A DNA stretch of 64,000 nucleotides from Streptomyces actuosus (GCF_016921115.1 NZ_JAFFZS010000002.1:248001-312000), one strand, 5' to 3'. Positions 33,594 through 43,121 are shown, counted from the stretch's first letter. The notes: generated by a model from the sequence alone, not told the origin. A program made the numbers and translations.

Positions 33594-33633
33594 GAGCCCC
33601 CCTGACCTGCGAAAAGGTGGTCAGGAGGGGCTT
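33594..33633 (+). terminator. tRNA-Ala terminator
   Basis: GCCCCCCTGACC and GGTCAGGAGGGGC form a 12-bp stem with one bulge and an 11-base loop, shortly after the tRNA. Confidence 0.75.
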
Positions 33634-34956
33634 CTCGCATGTACGGGGCCGGCTCGTGCCGGCCCCCGGCCCGTCCACGGCATGCGTGCGGTGTGCGGCC
33701 CCCAGCGCGGGTGGGCGGGCGGCGGGAGTCCGGGGCCGTCGGGGCGAGGCGGTCGTGAAGTGCCTCCGGGGCCGGGTGCACGGGCAGGGGCGCGGTGGCC
33801 GCCCGGCCGACTCGGGGCGGCGGACGCGTGCGCGACCCGCGGAGCCCCCCGAGGGGGAGTACGAACGCTCCGCCGTGAAGCAGGCCGCCCTGTCCTCCCG
33901 TTGCCCGGGAGACGGCCGTCACGCGTGTGCTTTTCCTCTCTTCCCCGGGGATCCGATGGGGATCCGGCGGGCATCCCGAGGTTCTCCTGATGTTTCCGAC
34001 GGGCCCTTGCGCGCGTGACGTGACCGATAGGCGTGACGCGCACACGACATTCCAGATGCGTTGCAACAACACGGTCGCGAACGGGCTCGGGTCGTCGTCC
34101 CCGTGCAGTTCCCCGACAGGAACGGCCCTGCAGGAAACGGGGCGGAATGAACCGCGCGATCGCGTGTGCCGGTGTTCCTCTCTCCGAAAGGGAGCCATGT
34201 CGATCGGGCGGCGGAATTCATGACGTGGACCGGCGCTGACCCGCAGAGCCGCACCGGTGGGCCCGGGCGCCGCGATGCCGCCGGGGCGTCCGGGGACGGA
34301 CGGCTCGGAGAGGTCGTCGCCGGATTCCCCGGCGCGCCGGGTTCCCCCGTCGGAGGGGGCGACGGAGGCGATCCTCGTCCGGGGCGGCGGAAAAGCCGTC
34401 CGCCTCTCCTCGGACCGTCGTTCCTGCGGCGGATCGACAGGTCGGGCCCGGGTCGCGTCCCGCGACATGGTGTAGCGATGTGGAGTTCGCGACTCCGCAG
34501 GTCACACACCCCTGCAGGGCCGACGCCTGGGCAGAGGCCGCTCCAGCGGCCTGGAGCAGCATCGAAGCCGACTGAGGAACCTCGACGGTGACCGCCGTGA
34601 AGGCGGCCTCCGGAGCGAGGTGGTCCGGATTCCTCCACCACTTGGCGGGACGCGATCCGGGCCTGGAAGTCGCCGGGCCGGGCCGGTGGTTTCCCGACCT
34701 GGATCACGGACTCGGGAACGGCGACTTCGAAAACGCCTGGTGCTGCGGGAAATGCGGTTCGACGACCGGAGTCGGCGTCTGCGCACGCCTGTCGACTCGC
34801 GGCGCCAGAAATCCCGGCAGACCTTGCCGAAATCGCATTCCGGGTAAAGGGACGACCGCGCCGGACGGGAAAACGCCGCGCATCACGCGGCCGTCGGCGG
34901 TTCGGTGACACCGCACCGGGTGTTGCCGAGCGGGCGTCGCCGGGGAAGGAGCCCCG
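33634..34956. other. About 1.3 kb with no convincing gene
   Basis: Several long ORFs exist here, but all are Arg/Pro/Gly-rich overlapping frames without a ribosome-binding site, family signature or Streptomyces-like codon bias. It probably represents a decayed insertion at the tRNA-Ala or an intergenic scar. I see no intact mobile gene. Confidence 0.6.
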
Positions 34957-37092
34957 TCAGCTCTGCCGAAGGCGGTCGAGCATGCTCCTGGCGCTGTTGA
35001 TGTGGCGGTGCCCCGGTTCCAGGACACGCTGCGCGTCGTGGAGGATCCGGATGAGCTCCTCGGCCGCCTCCCCCGTCCGGCCCTCGGCGATCAGCGCCTG
35101 GCACTTCTGCAGACGGGAGTGCACGACGTGGGGGTGGTCGGTACCGAGGACGCGGCTGCGGTCGACCACCAGCCGGGTGAAAGCCGCCAGCGCTTCACCG
35201 GTTCGGCCGGCTCGGGACGCGAAGGCCGCCTGCGTACTGACGATGGCGAGTGTGTGCGGGTCGTCCGGTCCGAGATGTCGCCGAGCGTCCCGCAGCAGCT
35301 CCCGCACCTCGCGTTCCGCCCCGGCCGGGTCCTCCAGAAGACCGCGGAACCAGATGAGGCTGCGGCGGGTGGCGAGGACCTGGGGGTGGTCCGGTCCTTC
35401 CAGCCGTAATCGCTCCCCGAGGAGAGTGCGGAGCTGCCGGACGGCCGTCCGGGTGTCGCCCGCCTCGCCGGTGAAGTAGGCCTCCTGATGGCGGGCGGCC
35501 AGCGTGTCGGTGTGCGTCGGGCCCAGAGCCGCCGTCGTGTCGGCGACCAGTTCACGGAACGCGGCCTCGGCCACGTGCGTCTCGCCGGCCTCCCCGGTGA
35601 AGAACGCCAACTGGTGCCGGGCGGACAACGTGTCGGGATGGCACGGACCGAGTTCGGCACGCCTGCGGCGGACGATCTCCTCCAGGCTGCTCATCGCCTG
35701 CCGCGGTCGACCGCGATCTCCGACGGCTGTGGCCAGCAGGAAGTCCGCGCCGGCCGCTCCCCCCGCCCGGGCCAGTTCGAGAGCCGCCACCGCACGCGAC
35801 AGCTGGTTCGCCTGATGCGCGACGAGACCCATGTCGTAGGCGTCGGCGGGTTCGGCCCGGCTCAGCAGCGCCTCCCACAGGTGGTCCGGCACCGGGGGCA
35901 GGCCCGGCGCACTCAGCAGGTAGTCGAACGCCACATAGCCCTGGCTGTAGTTGCCGATCAGGAGCCCGCTGGTCGCGTAGGCCGCTCTGCAGGCCCACTG
36001 CATCGCCTCCTCGAACGGCTCGGGTTGCAGATCCGGCCCGCCGCGCTCGGCGAGGTACGGCGGATGGAGCTCCCGGAGCCACTGCCTGCTCACCGGTCGT
36101 CGCAGTCCCGAACGGCGGCAGTCGACGGCCGCGGCCACGATGGCTCCCCCGCGCGGGTTGGCACCGGGCGCCCACGCGTGGTCCCACGCGGCGAGCAGCT
36201 CGGGACCGGCGGCGATCACCTCGGCGAGGCCGAACCGGTCGCAGGACTTCAGAGCGACGCGGAGCCGAGCGTCCGCCTGATATGCCGCGGCGCGGCGCTG
36301 TTCGGTCGGCGACCAATGCCGAGGAAGCCGGATCTTTCTCGCCTGGTCCAGTACGTCGCGCTGGGCTCGCCAGGCGTCGCGGTCGGACCCGGTCAGCCGG
36401 CTCTCCTCCCGGGCGTCGTAGCGGCGGTACTCCTCCGACCGCATCGTCGCCAGGACCACGGTGCGGCGGGAGCGCCCCTGGAGCAGGCCGGCCAGCATGG
36501 AAGTGGTCAGGCCGTCGGCGCCCAGATGGTTCTCCAGATCGTCCAGCCACAGGACGGCACGCCGACGGCGCCGGGCGACCTCGACGGCCGTGGCCAGAGC
36601 GGTTCTGGCCAGCGGGCGTACGAAGGAGTGCCGGGGGAAGAGCGAGCGGGCGACCTCGTAGGCCAGACGTGTCTTGCCGGCGGTCGACTCGCCCACGATG
36701 AGGACGAACCCGCCCTGCGTGAGGGCCTCTCGCAGCACCGGCTCGGCGTCGCGTTCCACGTACGGAGGCGCGGGCTGCGCGCGATGTCCGTCCGCGGGGT
36801 GCACACCGGCCAGTTCGGGATGGTCCAGCCGGTCGAGCCGGGGGATGCGCCCGTCCAGGGTCCACAGCAGGGCCGCGGCGGGCGAGGGGCGGTGCTGCGG
36901 TCGCAAGTGGTCCGCCACGAGGCCGTACACGGTCGTGACGGCCGCACCGATGCCGGTGGCGAGCGGACCGGTCGTCCAGGTGGCGGCGAGGGCGACCGTG
37001 CAGGCTCCGATCCCCATGGCGGTCAGGTACCTGAACCAGCCGCGACTCGGGCCACCTTCTCGACGCAGATAGCGCAACACGCCTGCCCCCAT
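34957..37092 (-). CDS. Membrane-tethered P-loop NTPase with TPR repeats
   Basis: A 711-residue protein. The start is ATG 37092. Two hydrophobic segments near the N-terminus (about 25-65) suggest a membrane hairpin. A P-loop domain follows with Walker A GESTAGKT at about residue 137 and Walker B AVLWLDDLE, plus a winged or arginine-finger region (RRTVVLATMRSEEYRRYD). From about residue 430 to the end there are repeated 42-residue TPR units carrying the GPxHPDTLxxRHQxA pattern, as in kinesin-light-chain TPRs. This STAND-like layout occurs in actinobacterial signal-transduction and immunity proteins. The exact role is unknown. No adjacent effector gene is visible. Confidence 0.85.
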   Translation of the reverse strand: MGAGVLRYLRREGGPSRGWFRYLTAMGIGACTVALAATWTTGPLATGIGAAVTTVYGLVADHLRPQHRPSPAAALLWTLDGRIPRLDRLDHPELAGVHPADGHRAQPAPPYVERDAEPVLREALTQGGFVLIVGESTAGKTRLAYEVARSLFPRHSFVRPLARTALATAVEVARRRRRAVLWLDDLENHLGADGLTTSMLAGLLQGRSRRTVVLATMRSEEYRRYDAREESRLTGSDRDAWRAQRDVLDQARKIRLPRHWSPTEQRRAAAYQADARLRVALKSCDRFGLAEVIAAGPELLAAWDHAWAPGANPRGGAIVAAAVDCRRSGLRRPVSRQWLRELHPPYLAERGGPDLQPEPFEEAMQWACRAAYATSGLLIGNYSQGYVAFDYLLSAPGLPPVPDHLWEALLSRAEPADAYDMGLVAHQANQLSRAVAALELARAGGAAGADFLLATAVGDRGRPRQAMSSLEEIVRRRRAELGPCHPDTLSARHQLAFFTGEAGETHVAEAAFRELVADTTAALGPTHTDTLAARHQEAYFTGEAGDTRTAVRQLRTLLGERLRLEGPDHPQVLATRRSLIWFRGLLEDPAGAEREVRELLRDARRHLGPDDPHTLAIVSTQAAFASRAGRTGEALAAFTRLVVDRSRVLGTDHPHVVHSRLQKCQALIAEGRTGEAAEELIRILHDAQRVLEPGHRHINSARSMLDRLRQS

Positions 37093-37270
37093 TGCGTGAT
37101 GTGGCTCTCCATTGTTTCGGCACCCGGTCGGCCGTGTCGACAGCGTGCCCGCGAACATCCGGGCGGTTGCCGTCGGCGAGCTGCGGCTGAGCGCCGCCGT
37201 CCGCGCGTCCGGACCCGCACGGCGTGAGGGGGACGGGCAGGTGCGGCGGGGCCCGGTCCGGACACGGCGG

Positions 37271-37301
37271 AGGGGGAGGCCGCCGGATGCGGTCTCCCCC
37301 T
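37271..37301 (-). terminator. Terminator of the alkaline phosphatase gene
   Basis: AGGGGGAG and CTCCCCCT form an 8-bp stem 3' of the phosphatase stop on the minus strand. Confidence 0.6.
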
Positions 37302-37320
37302 CGTGCGGTGCGACGCCGGG

Positions 37321-38685
37321 TCAGCGCAGGCGCATGGCCTCGCGCATGGTGGTGAACAGGTCGGTCTGGTCGGTGACGCCGAGGACGCGGTAGGCGAGCG
37401 GGCCCTGGGCGGCGATGCGGACCTGGGTGCCGGTGTGCTCCTGGGACTGGCCCGGGGTGTTGGTGGAGTAGTTGACCTTCAGCTGCTGTCCCTCGTCGGT
37501 GACCAGGGTGGACGACAGGCCGGGCGGGTTCGCGCCCAGCGGGACGATCTGGCTGGTGTGGCCGTGGTCGGCGCTGGTGACGACGAGGGTGTCGGGGTGC
37601 TTCGCGGCGTAGGCGCGGGCGACCCTGACCGCCCGGTCGAACGCGACGGTCTCGCCGATCTGGCCGCACGGGTCGGCGGCGTGGTCCCGCTTGTCGATGG
37701 AGGCGCCCTCGACCTGGAGGAAGAAGCCCTTGCCGGAGTGCTTGTGCCTCTGCTTGGCCTCCAGCAGCTGGATCGCCTTGGCGGTGGAGTCGGCCAGGCT
37801 GGGCGCGGTGGACGGCCGGTCGGGGTTGGAGGTGACGCACCGCTGCGGGTCGGTGCCGCCGACGGCCGCCGCCTTACCGGTCCACTCGGTGGGCATGTTG
37901 CCGTCGGAGAACAGGCCGAGGACGGGCTTGCCGGGCCTGGCCGCGTTCATCGACGAGGCGTCGGTGACGACCTGGTAGCCGAGCTTGCGCGCCTGCTCGG
38001 TGACGGTCATGCCCTTGTACCGGCCTTCGGTGACCGTCTGGTCGAACCGCTGCTTGCCGCCGCCGAAGAGGACGTCGACCCGGTGGTTGACGGTCTGCTC
38101 GGCGATCGAGCCCGGCCCGCCGGCCGCGAGGGTGTCGGTGGGGCACTTGGCCATGTCGGCCGGGCCCTGGCAGGAGCGGTTCGTGACGTGGGAGGCGAGC
38201 ACGGCCGGGGTGGCGTCGGTGAGTTCGGCGGTGGTGACGCTGCCGGTGGCGTAGCCGTTGCGCTGCGCCAGCTCCAGGATCGTGCGGACGGGACGGTCGC
38301 TGCCCGGCGTCTTGGAGATGCGGCCGTTGACCGTCTTCACGCCGGTGGCCCAGCCGGTGCCGCTGGCGGCGGAGTCGGTGACGTACTCCGGGGTGCCGTC
38401 CTCGTGCACCGCGTAGGTGGTGTACGCGCCGGTGAGCGGGAAGCGGTCCATGTTCAGGCGCCCGTCGGCACCGACGGTGTAGTCGCGGGCGAGGGTGATC
38501 TCCGAGTCGCCCATGCCGTCACCGATCAGCAGGATGACGTTCTTCGCCTTGCCGCCCTTGACGGCGTGCTGGGCCTGCTGCCTGGTGTCGGAGGCGCCGG
38601 CGGTGGTCGTGACGGCCGCGGCGGCCGCGGTGGCGGCGATCAGCGCGGTGGCGACGGTGAGGCTGCGGCGGGAGGGACTGTGCAT
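37321..38685 (-). CDS. Secreted alkaline phosphatase
   Basis: A 454-residue PhoA-superfamily enzyme. The signal peptide (RRSLTVATALIAATAAAAAV) ends near residue 30. The metal motif reads NVILLIGDGMGDSE, the nucleophile region is VTDSAASGTGWATG (Ser in DSA), the metal ligands are in EGASIDKRDHAAD and SADHGHTSQ, and HTGTQV is near the C-terminus. It hydrolyses phosphomonoesters outside the cell and is probably Pho-regulated. GTTSA-like repeats occur upstream but not with PHO-box spacing. Confidence 0.93.
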   Translation of the reverse strand: MHSPSRRSLTVATALIAATAAAAAVTTTAGASDTRQQAQHAVKGGKAKNVILLIGDGMGDSEITLARDYTVGADGRLNMDRFPLTGAYTTYAVHEDGTPEYVTDSAASGTGWATGVKTVNGRISKTPGSDRPVRTILELAQRNGYATGSVTTAELTDATPAVLASHVTNRSCQGPADMAKCPTDTLAAGGPGSIAEQTVNHRVDVLFGGGKQRFDQTVTEGRYKGMTVTEQARKLGYQVVTDASSMNAARPGKPVLGLFSDGNMPTEWTGKAAAVGGTDPQRCVTSNPDRPSTAPSLADSTAKAIQLLEAKQRHKHSGKGFFLQVEGASIDKRDHAADPCGQIGETVAFDRAVRVARAYAAKHPDTLVVTSADHGHTSQIVPLGANPPGLSSTLVTDEGQQLKVNYSTNTPGQSQEHTGTQVRIAAQGPLAYRVLGVTDQTDLFTTMREAMRLR

Positions 38686-38819
38686 GGAAGCGACTCCTTG
38701 AGGCGTCCGGTCGAGACGTCCTGCGAGCGGGTGCAGGTGTCAACGAGCGCCAGATCAACAGGTGTTGATGAACTGACGGTGACGAACCGGCTCCACCATC
38801 GCATCCAGGACATGACATG

Positions 38820-38848
38820 AGGGACCGGCTCGCTGCGTGCCGGTCCCT
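38820..38848 (-). terminator. Terminator closing the minus-strand thiopeptide arm
   Basis: AGGGACCGG and CCGGTCCCT form a perfect 9-bp stem with an 11-base loop. It lies 39 bases 3' of the aminotransferase stop and 5' of the phosphatase gene, marking the cluster's left edge. Confidence 0.65.
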
Positions 38849-38886
38849 GATTGGGCTGAGCGGTCGACACCCCGGCGACGGCGGTG

Positions 38887-40017
38887 TCACGCAGCGGGGC
38901 GGCCCCTGGCCCTGCCCGGCCCGGTGGCCTGCCCGACGGCGGGTGCGGGGGTGCGTCGTGTGTCCGGTCCGTCGGCGGGTGCGGTGCCCGTGGGAGGCCT
39001 CCGGCCTGCGGTGAAGCGCAGCAGGGCGTCGTTCGCCGCCGCGCCGCCCACCGTTGTGCGGACGCCCTCGCCGGGTACGGCGCGTACGAGGAGGCCGTGC
39101 CGGGCGGCCGCCTCGGCGAACGGCTCGGCGCCGGTGCCGAGGGGCAGCCAGAGGAAGTTCGCCGCTGAGGGCACGACCGGCCAGCCCTGCTCCCGGAGCC
39201 GGGCGGTGAGGCGGTCCCGCTCGGCGACGACGTGCTCCGCCTGCCGCAGTGCCTCGGGCCCGCGGGCCAGCGCCGCGCGTGCGGCGGCCTGGGCGACGGA
39301 GCTCACCGAGAAGGGCAGCAGCCGGCCGAGCAGGGTCCGTGCCGTGTCCGGGTGGGTGAGGGCGTAGCCCACCCGCAGCCCGGCCAGTCCGTAGGCCTTG
39401 GAGAAGGACCGCAGGACCACCAGGTTCGGCAGGTCCCGGTACAGCGCTCCGCCGTCGGCGGTCGCTCCGGGGTCCGCGAACTCGCGGTACGCCTCGTCGA
39501 GGACGACCACCACCCGCTCCGGCACCGCGCGCAGGAACGCGGCGAGGTCCGCGGCGGCGGCCACCGTGCCGGTCGGGTTGTGCGGGTTGCACACGATCAG
39601 GGCGCGGGTGGCGGGGGTGATGCTCCGCAGCATCCGGGGCAGGTCGTGCCGGTGGTCCCGCAGCGGCACCTCGACCGGCCGGGCGCCGGCGCAGTGCACG
39701 ATCAGGCGATAGGCGTCGAACGACGGGCGGGCGTGGATCACCTCGCCGTGGCCCGGCGCCACCCACTGCACGACGAGCTGGAGCAGCGCGGCCGAGCCCG
39801 GGCCGACGACGATGTCGCCGGCAGGGACGGCGCAGGCCCGTGCGACGGCCTCGGCCAGCTCGCCGGCGTAGGGGTCGGGGTAGCGGTGCGGCTCCCGGAG
39901 CGCGGGCCGCAGGGCCTCGTCGAGATCGGCGAGGGGGGTCTGCGGCAGCTCGTTGTGGGACAGGCGGTGCGGGTGGTGCCCGTGACCTGCCGGTGCGGGG
40001 GCGCCGGTCTCCGTCAT
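38887..40017 (-). CDS. sioA: PLP-dependent aminotransferase of quinaldic-acid formation (TsrA-like)
   Basis: A 376-residue fold-type I aminotransferase of the HisC subfamily. The PLP lysine is Lys207 (SFSKAYG), with Asp174 (LDEAY) and the NPHNPTG loop. In thiostrepton biosynthesis the homologue acts on 2-methyl-Trp on the way to the quinaldic acid ring. The ATG start overlaps the neighbouring hydrolase stop by four bases. The last 35 residues are a disordered Pro/Ala/Arg tail not needed for the fold. The symbol is inferred from gene order. Confidence 0.82.
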   Translation of the reverse strand: MTETGAPAPAGHGHHPHRLSHNELPQTPLADLDEALRPALREPHRYPDPYAGELAEAVARACAVPAGDIVVGPGSAALLQLVVQWVAPGHGEVIHARPSFDAYRLIVHCAGARPVEVPLRDHRHDLPRMLRSITPATRALIVCNPHNPTGTVAAAADLAAFLRAVPERVVVVLDEAYREFADPGATADGGALYRDLPNLVVLRSFSKAYGLAGLRVGYALTHPDTARTLLGRLLPFSVSSVAQAAARAALARGPEALRQAEHVVAERDRLTARLREQGWPVVPSAANFLWLPLGTGAEPFAEAAARHGLLVRAVPGEGVRTTVGGAAANDALLRFTAGRRPPTGTAPADGPDTRRTPAPAVGQATGPGRARGRPAA

Positions 40018-40997
40018 GCCGCACCTCCGGGGTGCGCCCCGCCCTCCGGGCGGCCGCGGCGTCCTTCCGCTCGCGCCGGTCGTGCCGGACCTCCGGGTGC
40101 GTCGGGGTCTTCCGCCGCGCGAGGCTCCTCGACGGCACCCGGTCCCTCGGGTACGCCGGGACCTTCGGACGCGCCTGTGCCTTCGGGGCCCTGCAGGACG
40201 TCGTCGATGAACGCCGCGGTGTCGGCCAGCGCGCGGTCCCGGTCCAGGTCGTGGTACAGCCCGTGGAGGGCGCCCGGGTAGATCCGCTCGGTGAGGTGGA
40301 AGCCGCGGATCTTCGCCAGGCCGTTCCTGGTCTCGTCGATCAGGGCCAGCGGGTCGGCGTCGCCGTGCATCCAGAGGGTGGGCAGGAAGGCCAGGCCTCC
40401 TCCGCCGTTGATCCGGTCGAGGCAGGTGACGACGGACTCCAGGGTGGTGCGGACGAAGGCCCCGTGCCAGACCAGCGGGTCCTCGTTGTAGCGGGCTGCC
40501 TCGGCGGGGTCGCGGGACATCACCGCGCCGACGTCGATCGGCATCTCGGGGATCTCGTCGAAGGCGAGCAGGGCGGTGGCGGTGTGCCAGGATCCGAGCA
40601 CCGGGGCGGCCAGGACGAGGGCGGACAGGTCGTCCGGGTGGAGCTGGGCGTAGCGCGCTGCGACCATGCCGCCGATCGAGTGGCCGATCAGGACCACGGG
40701 CAGGCCGGGGTGGGCGGCGCGGGCGTGCCGTACGACCGTGTGGACGTCGTCGGTGAGCTCGTCGTAGTCCTCGACGCGTGCGCGGGGCCCGTCCGACCGT
40801 CCGCTGCCCATGTGGTCCGGGGCGTGGACGGTGGCGCCGTGCCGGTTCAGGGCGTCGGCCAGGTGCCCGTACCGGCCGCCGTGGTCGGCGTAGCCGTGGA
40901 CGAAGACGGCGACGTACCGGGGGGACGGGTGCGGCCAGGTGCGGGTGTGGATCGGATGGCGGACACCGGCGAACCGTCGCCCGGTCTCTTCGGTCAT
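40014..40997 (-). CDS. sioB: Alpha/beta hydrolase, C-terminal deesterification (TsrB-like)
   Basis: A 327-residue hydrolase of the monoacylglycerol-lipase type. The nucleophile Ser107 is in GHSIGG, the acid is in HGDADPL (Asp213 or Asp215), and the histidine is His245 (ALHGLYHD). TsrB removes the methyl ester from the thiostrepton C-terminus before amidation by TsrC. The C-terminal 55 residues are a Gly/Pro/Glu-rich repeat-like tail beyond the fold. Confidence 0.82.
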   Translation of the reverse strand: MTEETGRRFAGVRHPIHTRTWPHPSPRYVAVFVHGYADHGGRYGHLADALNRHGATVHAPDHMGSGRSDGPRARVEDYDELTDDVHTVVRHARAAHPGLPVVLIGHSIGGMVAARYAQLHPDDLSALVLAAPVLGSWHTATALLAFDEIPEMPIDVGAVMSRDPAEAARYNEDPLVWHGAFVRTTLESVVTCLDRINGGGGLAFLPTLWMHGDADPLALIDETRNGLAKIRGFHLTERIYPGALHGLYHDLDRDRALADTAAFIDDVLQGPEGTGASEGPGVPEGPGAVEEPRAAEDPDAPGGPARPARAEGRRGRPEGGAHPGGAA

Positions 40998-41212
40998 CGT
41001 TCGCGCTCCCCTTCTTCTTCCGCTGCTGTTCCTTCTCGGCCGGGTGCGCCGCGTTCGGCGTGCTCGCCGCGCGGTCTCCGGGCGCTCTCCTCGGTCGCGG
41101 CGTCCCGCGCGCCCTTGCGCGCAGCGCTGCGTGGCCTGCGTGCCGTGCGTGACTGTGCCGCGGTGCTGCGTCTTGCCTGCGCGCGTCGTGCGTGGCCTCC
41201 GCGAGGGCTCCC

Positions 41213-41250
41213 GGTCAGCCCGGTCAGCCCGGTCAGCCTGGTCAGCCCGG
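41213..41250. repeat. Four 9-bp tandem units
   Basis: GGTCAGCCC repeated four times (one unit with T), in the gap between the hydrolase and amidotransferase genes. It is a recent slippage product. The 256-bp gap holds no gene. Confidence 0.85.
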
Positions 41251-41253
41251 TCC

Positions 41254-43101
41254 TCACTCCACCAGCTCCACCCGGTACTCCCGCATCCAGTCGTCGATCC
41301 TGAGCAGGGACTCCAGGCCGACGCGGAGGAAGCGCAGTTCCTCCGGTGCCGCCCGCTGCACCGCGGCGTGGGCCTCGGCGGCGCTGCGGTCGTCCATCAG
41401 GTCGCGCACGGGCGCCGCGGGGTCCGCCATCAGCTCCGACAGCCGGTCCTTGAGGATCCGGTCGTAGCCGGGGTCGGCGATCGTCGGGTACGGCTCCTTG
41501 CGCCGGGTCAGCACGGAGCGGGGAAGGTCGGCGGCCACGGCCGCGCGCAGCAGGCTCTTCTCGCGTCCGTCGAAGGCCTTCATCGACCAGGGCACGTTGA
41601 ACACGTACTCCACCAGGGCGTGGTCCAGGAACGGCACCCGCACCTCCAGGCCCACGGCCATGCTCATGCGGTCCTTGCGTTCCAGCAGCATCGGCAGGAA
41701 CCGGGTGAGGAAGAGGTGGCCGACGGTGCGCATGCGCTGTTCGGCCTCGGCCTCCCCGGGCAGGACGGGGACGGCCGCCCGTGCCTCGGCGTAGCGGTCG
41801 GCGCGGTACTCGTCGAACTTCAGGCGCTCGGGCAGCGCGGGGTCGAGGAAGGACGGGCCCCGCGGGACGCCCGCGGCGCCCAGGTGCATCCACGGGAACG
41901 TCCGGGCGCGGACGGCGTCCTCGTCGTGGAACCAGGGGTAGCCGCCGAACAGTTCGTCGGCACCCTCGCCGGACAGGGCCACGGTGGAGCGCTGCCGGAT
42001 CGCCTTGAACAGCAGGTACAGGGAGGTGTCCATGTCGGCCAGGCCCTGCGGCAGGTCCCGGGCGCGCAGGACGGCCGCGCGTGCGGAGGGGTCGGACAGC
42101 AGTGTCGCGTCGAGCACGATCGATTCGTGTACGGCGCCCACGTGGCCGGCCAGGAGCGCCGCGTGCCCGGCGTCGTCGCCGGAGCCCGCCGGGTCCGGTG
42201 CGCGGCCGGGGCCGGCGAAGGCGACGGAGTAGCAGTGCAGTGGCGGCTCGTTCCGTTCGCGCAGCGCCTGCGCGGCGAACGCGGCCACGGAGCTGGAGTC
42301 CAGGCCGCCCGACAGCAGCGAGCACAGCGGGACGTCCGCCACGGTCTGGTCGGAGACCGCCGTCCGCAGCATCCGGCGCACCCGGTCGACGGTGGTGTCG
42401 AGGTCGTCCTCGTGCGGCCGGGCCCGCAGCCGCCAGTAGGGCTGCTCGGTGAGCCCGCCGCGCGAGACGCGCACGACGTGGCCGGGCCGCACCTGGAACA
42501 TGCCGTCGAAGACGGCGTGGCCGGGGGTGTTGGTCCAGGTCATCAGCTCCCGCAGGCCGTCGGAGCCGAGCCGGGCGCGGGCCCGGGGGTGGGCCAGGAT
42601 CGCCTTCGGTTCGGAGCCGAAGAGCACGCCGTCGGCGGTGGGGTAGTAGTAGAGGGGTTTGATGCCCAGCCGGTCGCGGACCAGCAGCAGTTCCCGGCGG
42701 CGCTCGTCCCACAGGGCGAGGGCGAACATGCCGTTGAGCCGGTGGACGAAGTCGTCGCCCCATTCGGTGTAGGCCCTCAGGACGACCTCGGTGTCGCTGC
42801 GGGTGCCGAAGCGGTGGCCGGCCGCGCTCAGCCGGTCCCGCAGGGCGGTGAAGTCGTAGATCTCGCCGCTGTAGGACAGGACGGCGGTGATCCGCCCGTC
42901 GTCCTCGGCCGTCATGGGCTGTGCGCCGCCGGCGGGATCGATCACGGCGAGGCGGCGGTGGCCGAGGGCGACGTGGCGGCCGTAGTGGATGCCGCCCGCG
43001 TCCGGGCCGCGACAGGCCATGGTCTGCGTCATCGCCTCCACGGCGGAACGCTGTGCTGCGGGGTCGTGCGCGTAGGCGACCCAGCCCGCGATGCCACACA
43101 T
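41254..43101 (-). CDS. sioC: Asparagine-synthetase-like amidotransferase (TsrC-like)
   Basis: A 615-residue AsnB-family enzyme. The glutaminase nucleophile is Cys2 (MCGIAGWVAYAHD), and the synthetase domain has the PPi-loop LLSGGLDSSSVAAFA and SGEGADELFGGY. In thiostrepton maturation it uses glutamine nitrogen to amidate the carboxylic acid exposed by the TsrB-type esterase, giving the terminal carboxamide. It probably does the same for the Dha-Dha tail here. It acts in the cytosol after peptide modification. Confidence 0.88.
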   Translation of the reverse strand: MCGIAGWVAYAHDPAAQRSAVEAMTQTMACRGPDAGGIHYGRHVALGHRRLAVIDPAGGAQPMTAEDDGRITAVLSYSGEIYDFTALRDRLSAAGHRFGTRSDTEVVLRAYTEWGDDFVHRLNGMFALALWDERRRELLLVRDRLGIKPLYYYPTADGVLFGSEPKAILAHPRARARLGSDGLRELMTWTNTPGHAVFDGMFQVRPGHVVRVSRGGLTEQPYWRLRARPHEDDLDTTVDRVRRMLRTAVSDQTVADVPLCSLLSGGLDSSSVAAFAAQALRERNEPPLHCYSVAFAGPGRAPDPAGSGDDAGHAALLAGHVGAVHESIVLDATLLSDPSARAAVLRARDLPQGLADMDTSLYLLFKAIRQRSTVALSGEGADELFGGYPWFHDEDAVRARTFPWMHLGAAGVPRGPSFLDPALPERLKFDEYRADRYAEARAAVPVLPGEAEAEQRMRTVGHLFLTRFLPMLLERKDRMSMAVGLEVRVPFLDHALVEYVFNVPWSMKAFDGREKSLLRAAVAADLPRSVLTRRKEPYPTIADPGYDRILKDRLSELMADPAAPVRDLMDDRSAAEAHAAVQRAAPEELRFLRVGLESLLRIDDWMREYRVELVE

Positions 43102-43121
43102 CCGGTGTCAGCCTCCGTTCG

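Noticed and set aside
34218..34562. Possible Cys/Ser-rich RiPP-like ORF (MLLQAAGAASAQASALQGC)
   Set aside because: No ribosome-binding site, no upstream leader-like start, no modification genes nearby, and it is embedded in a gene-poor stretch with poor codon bias.
33524..34911. Long overlapping minus-strand ORFs beside tRNA-Ala
   Set aside because: Arg/Pro/Gly-rich readings in competing frames; part of one is just the tRNA read as protein.
40998..41253. Coding potential in the gap between esterase and amidotransferase genes
   Set aside because: Translation gives only the tandem repeat and Arg/Ala-rich sequence; no start with a ribosome-binding site.
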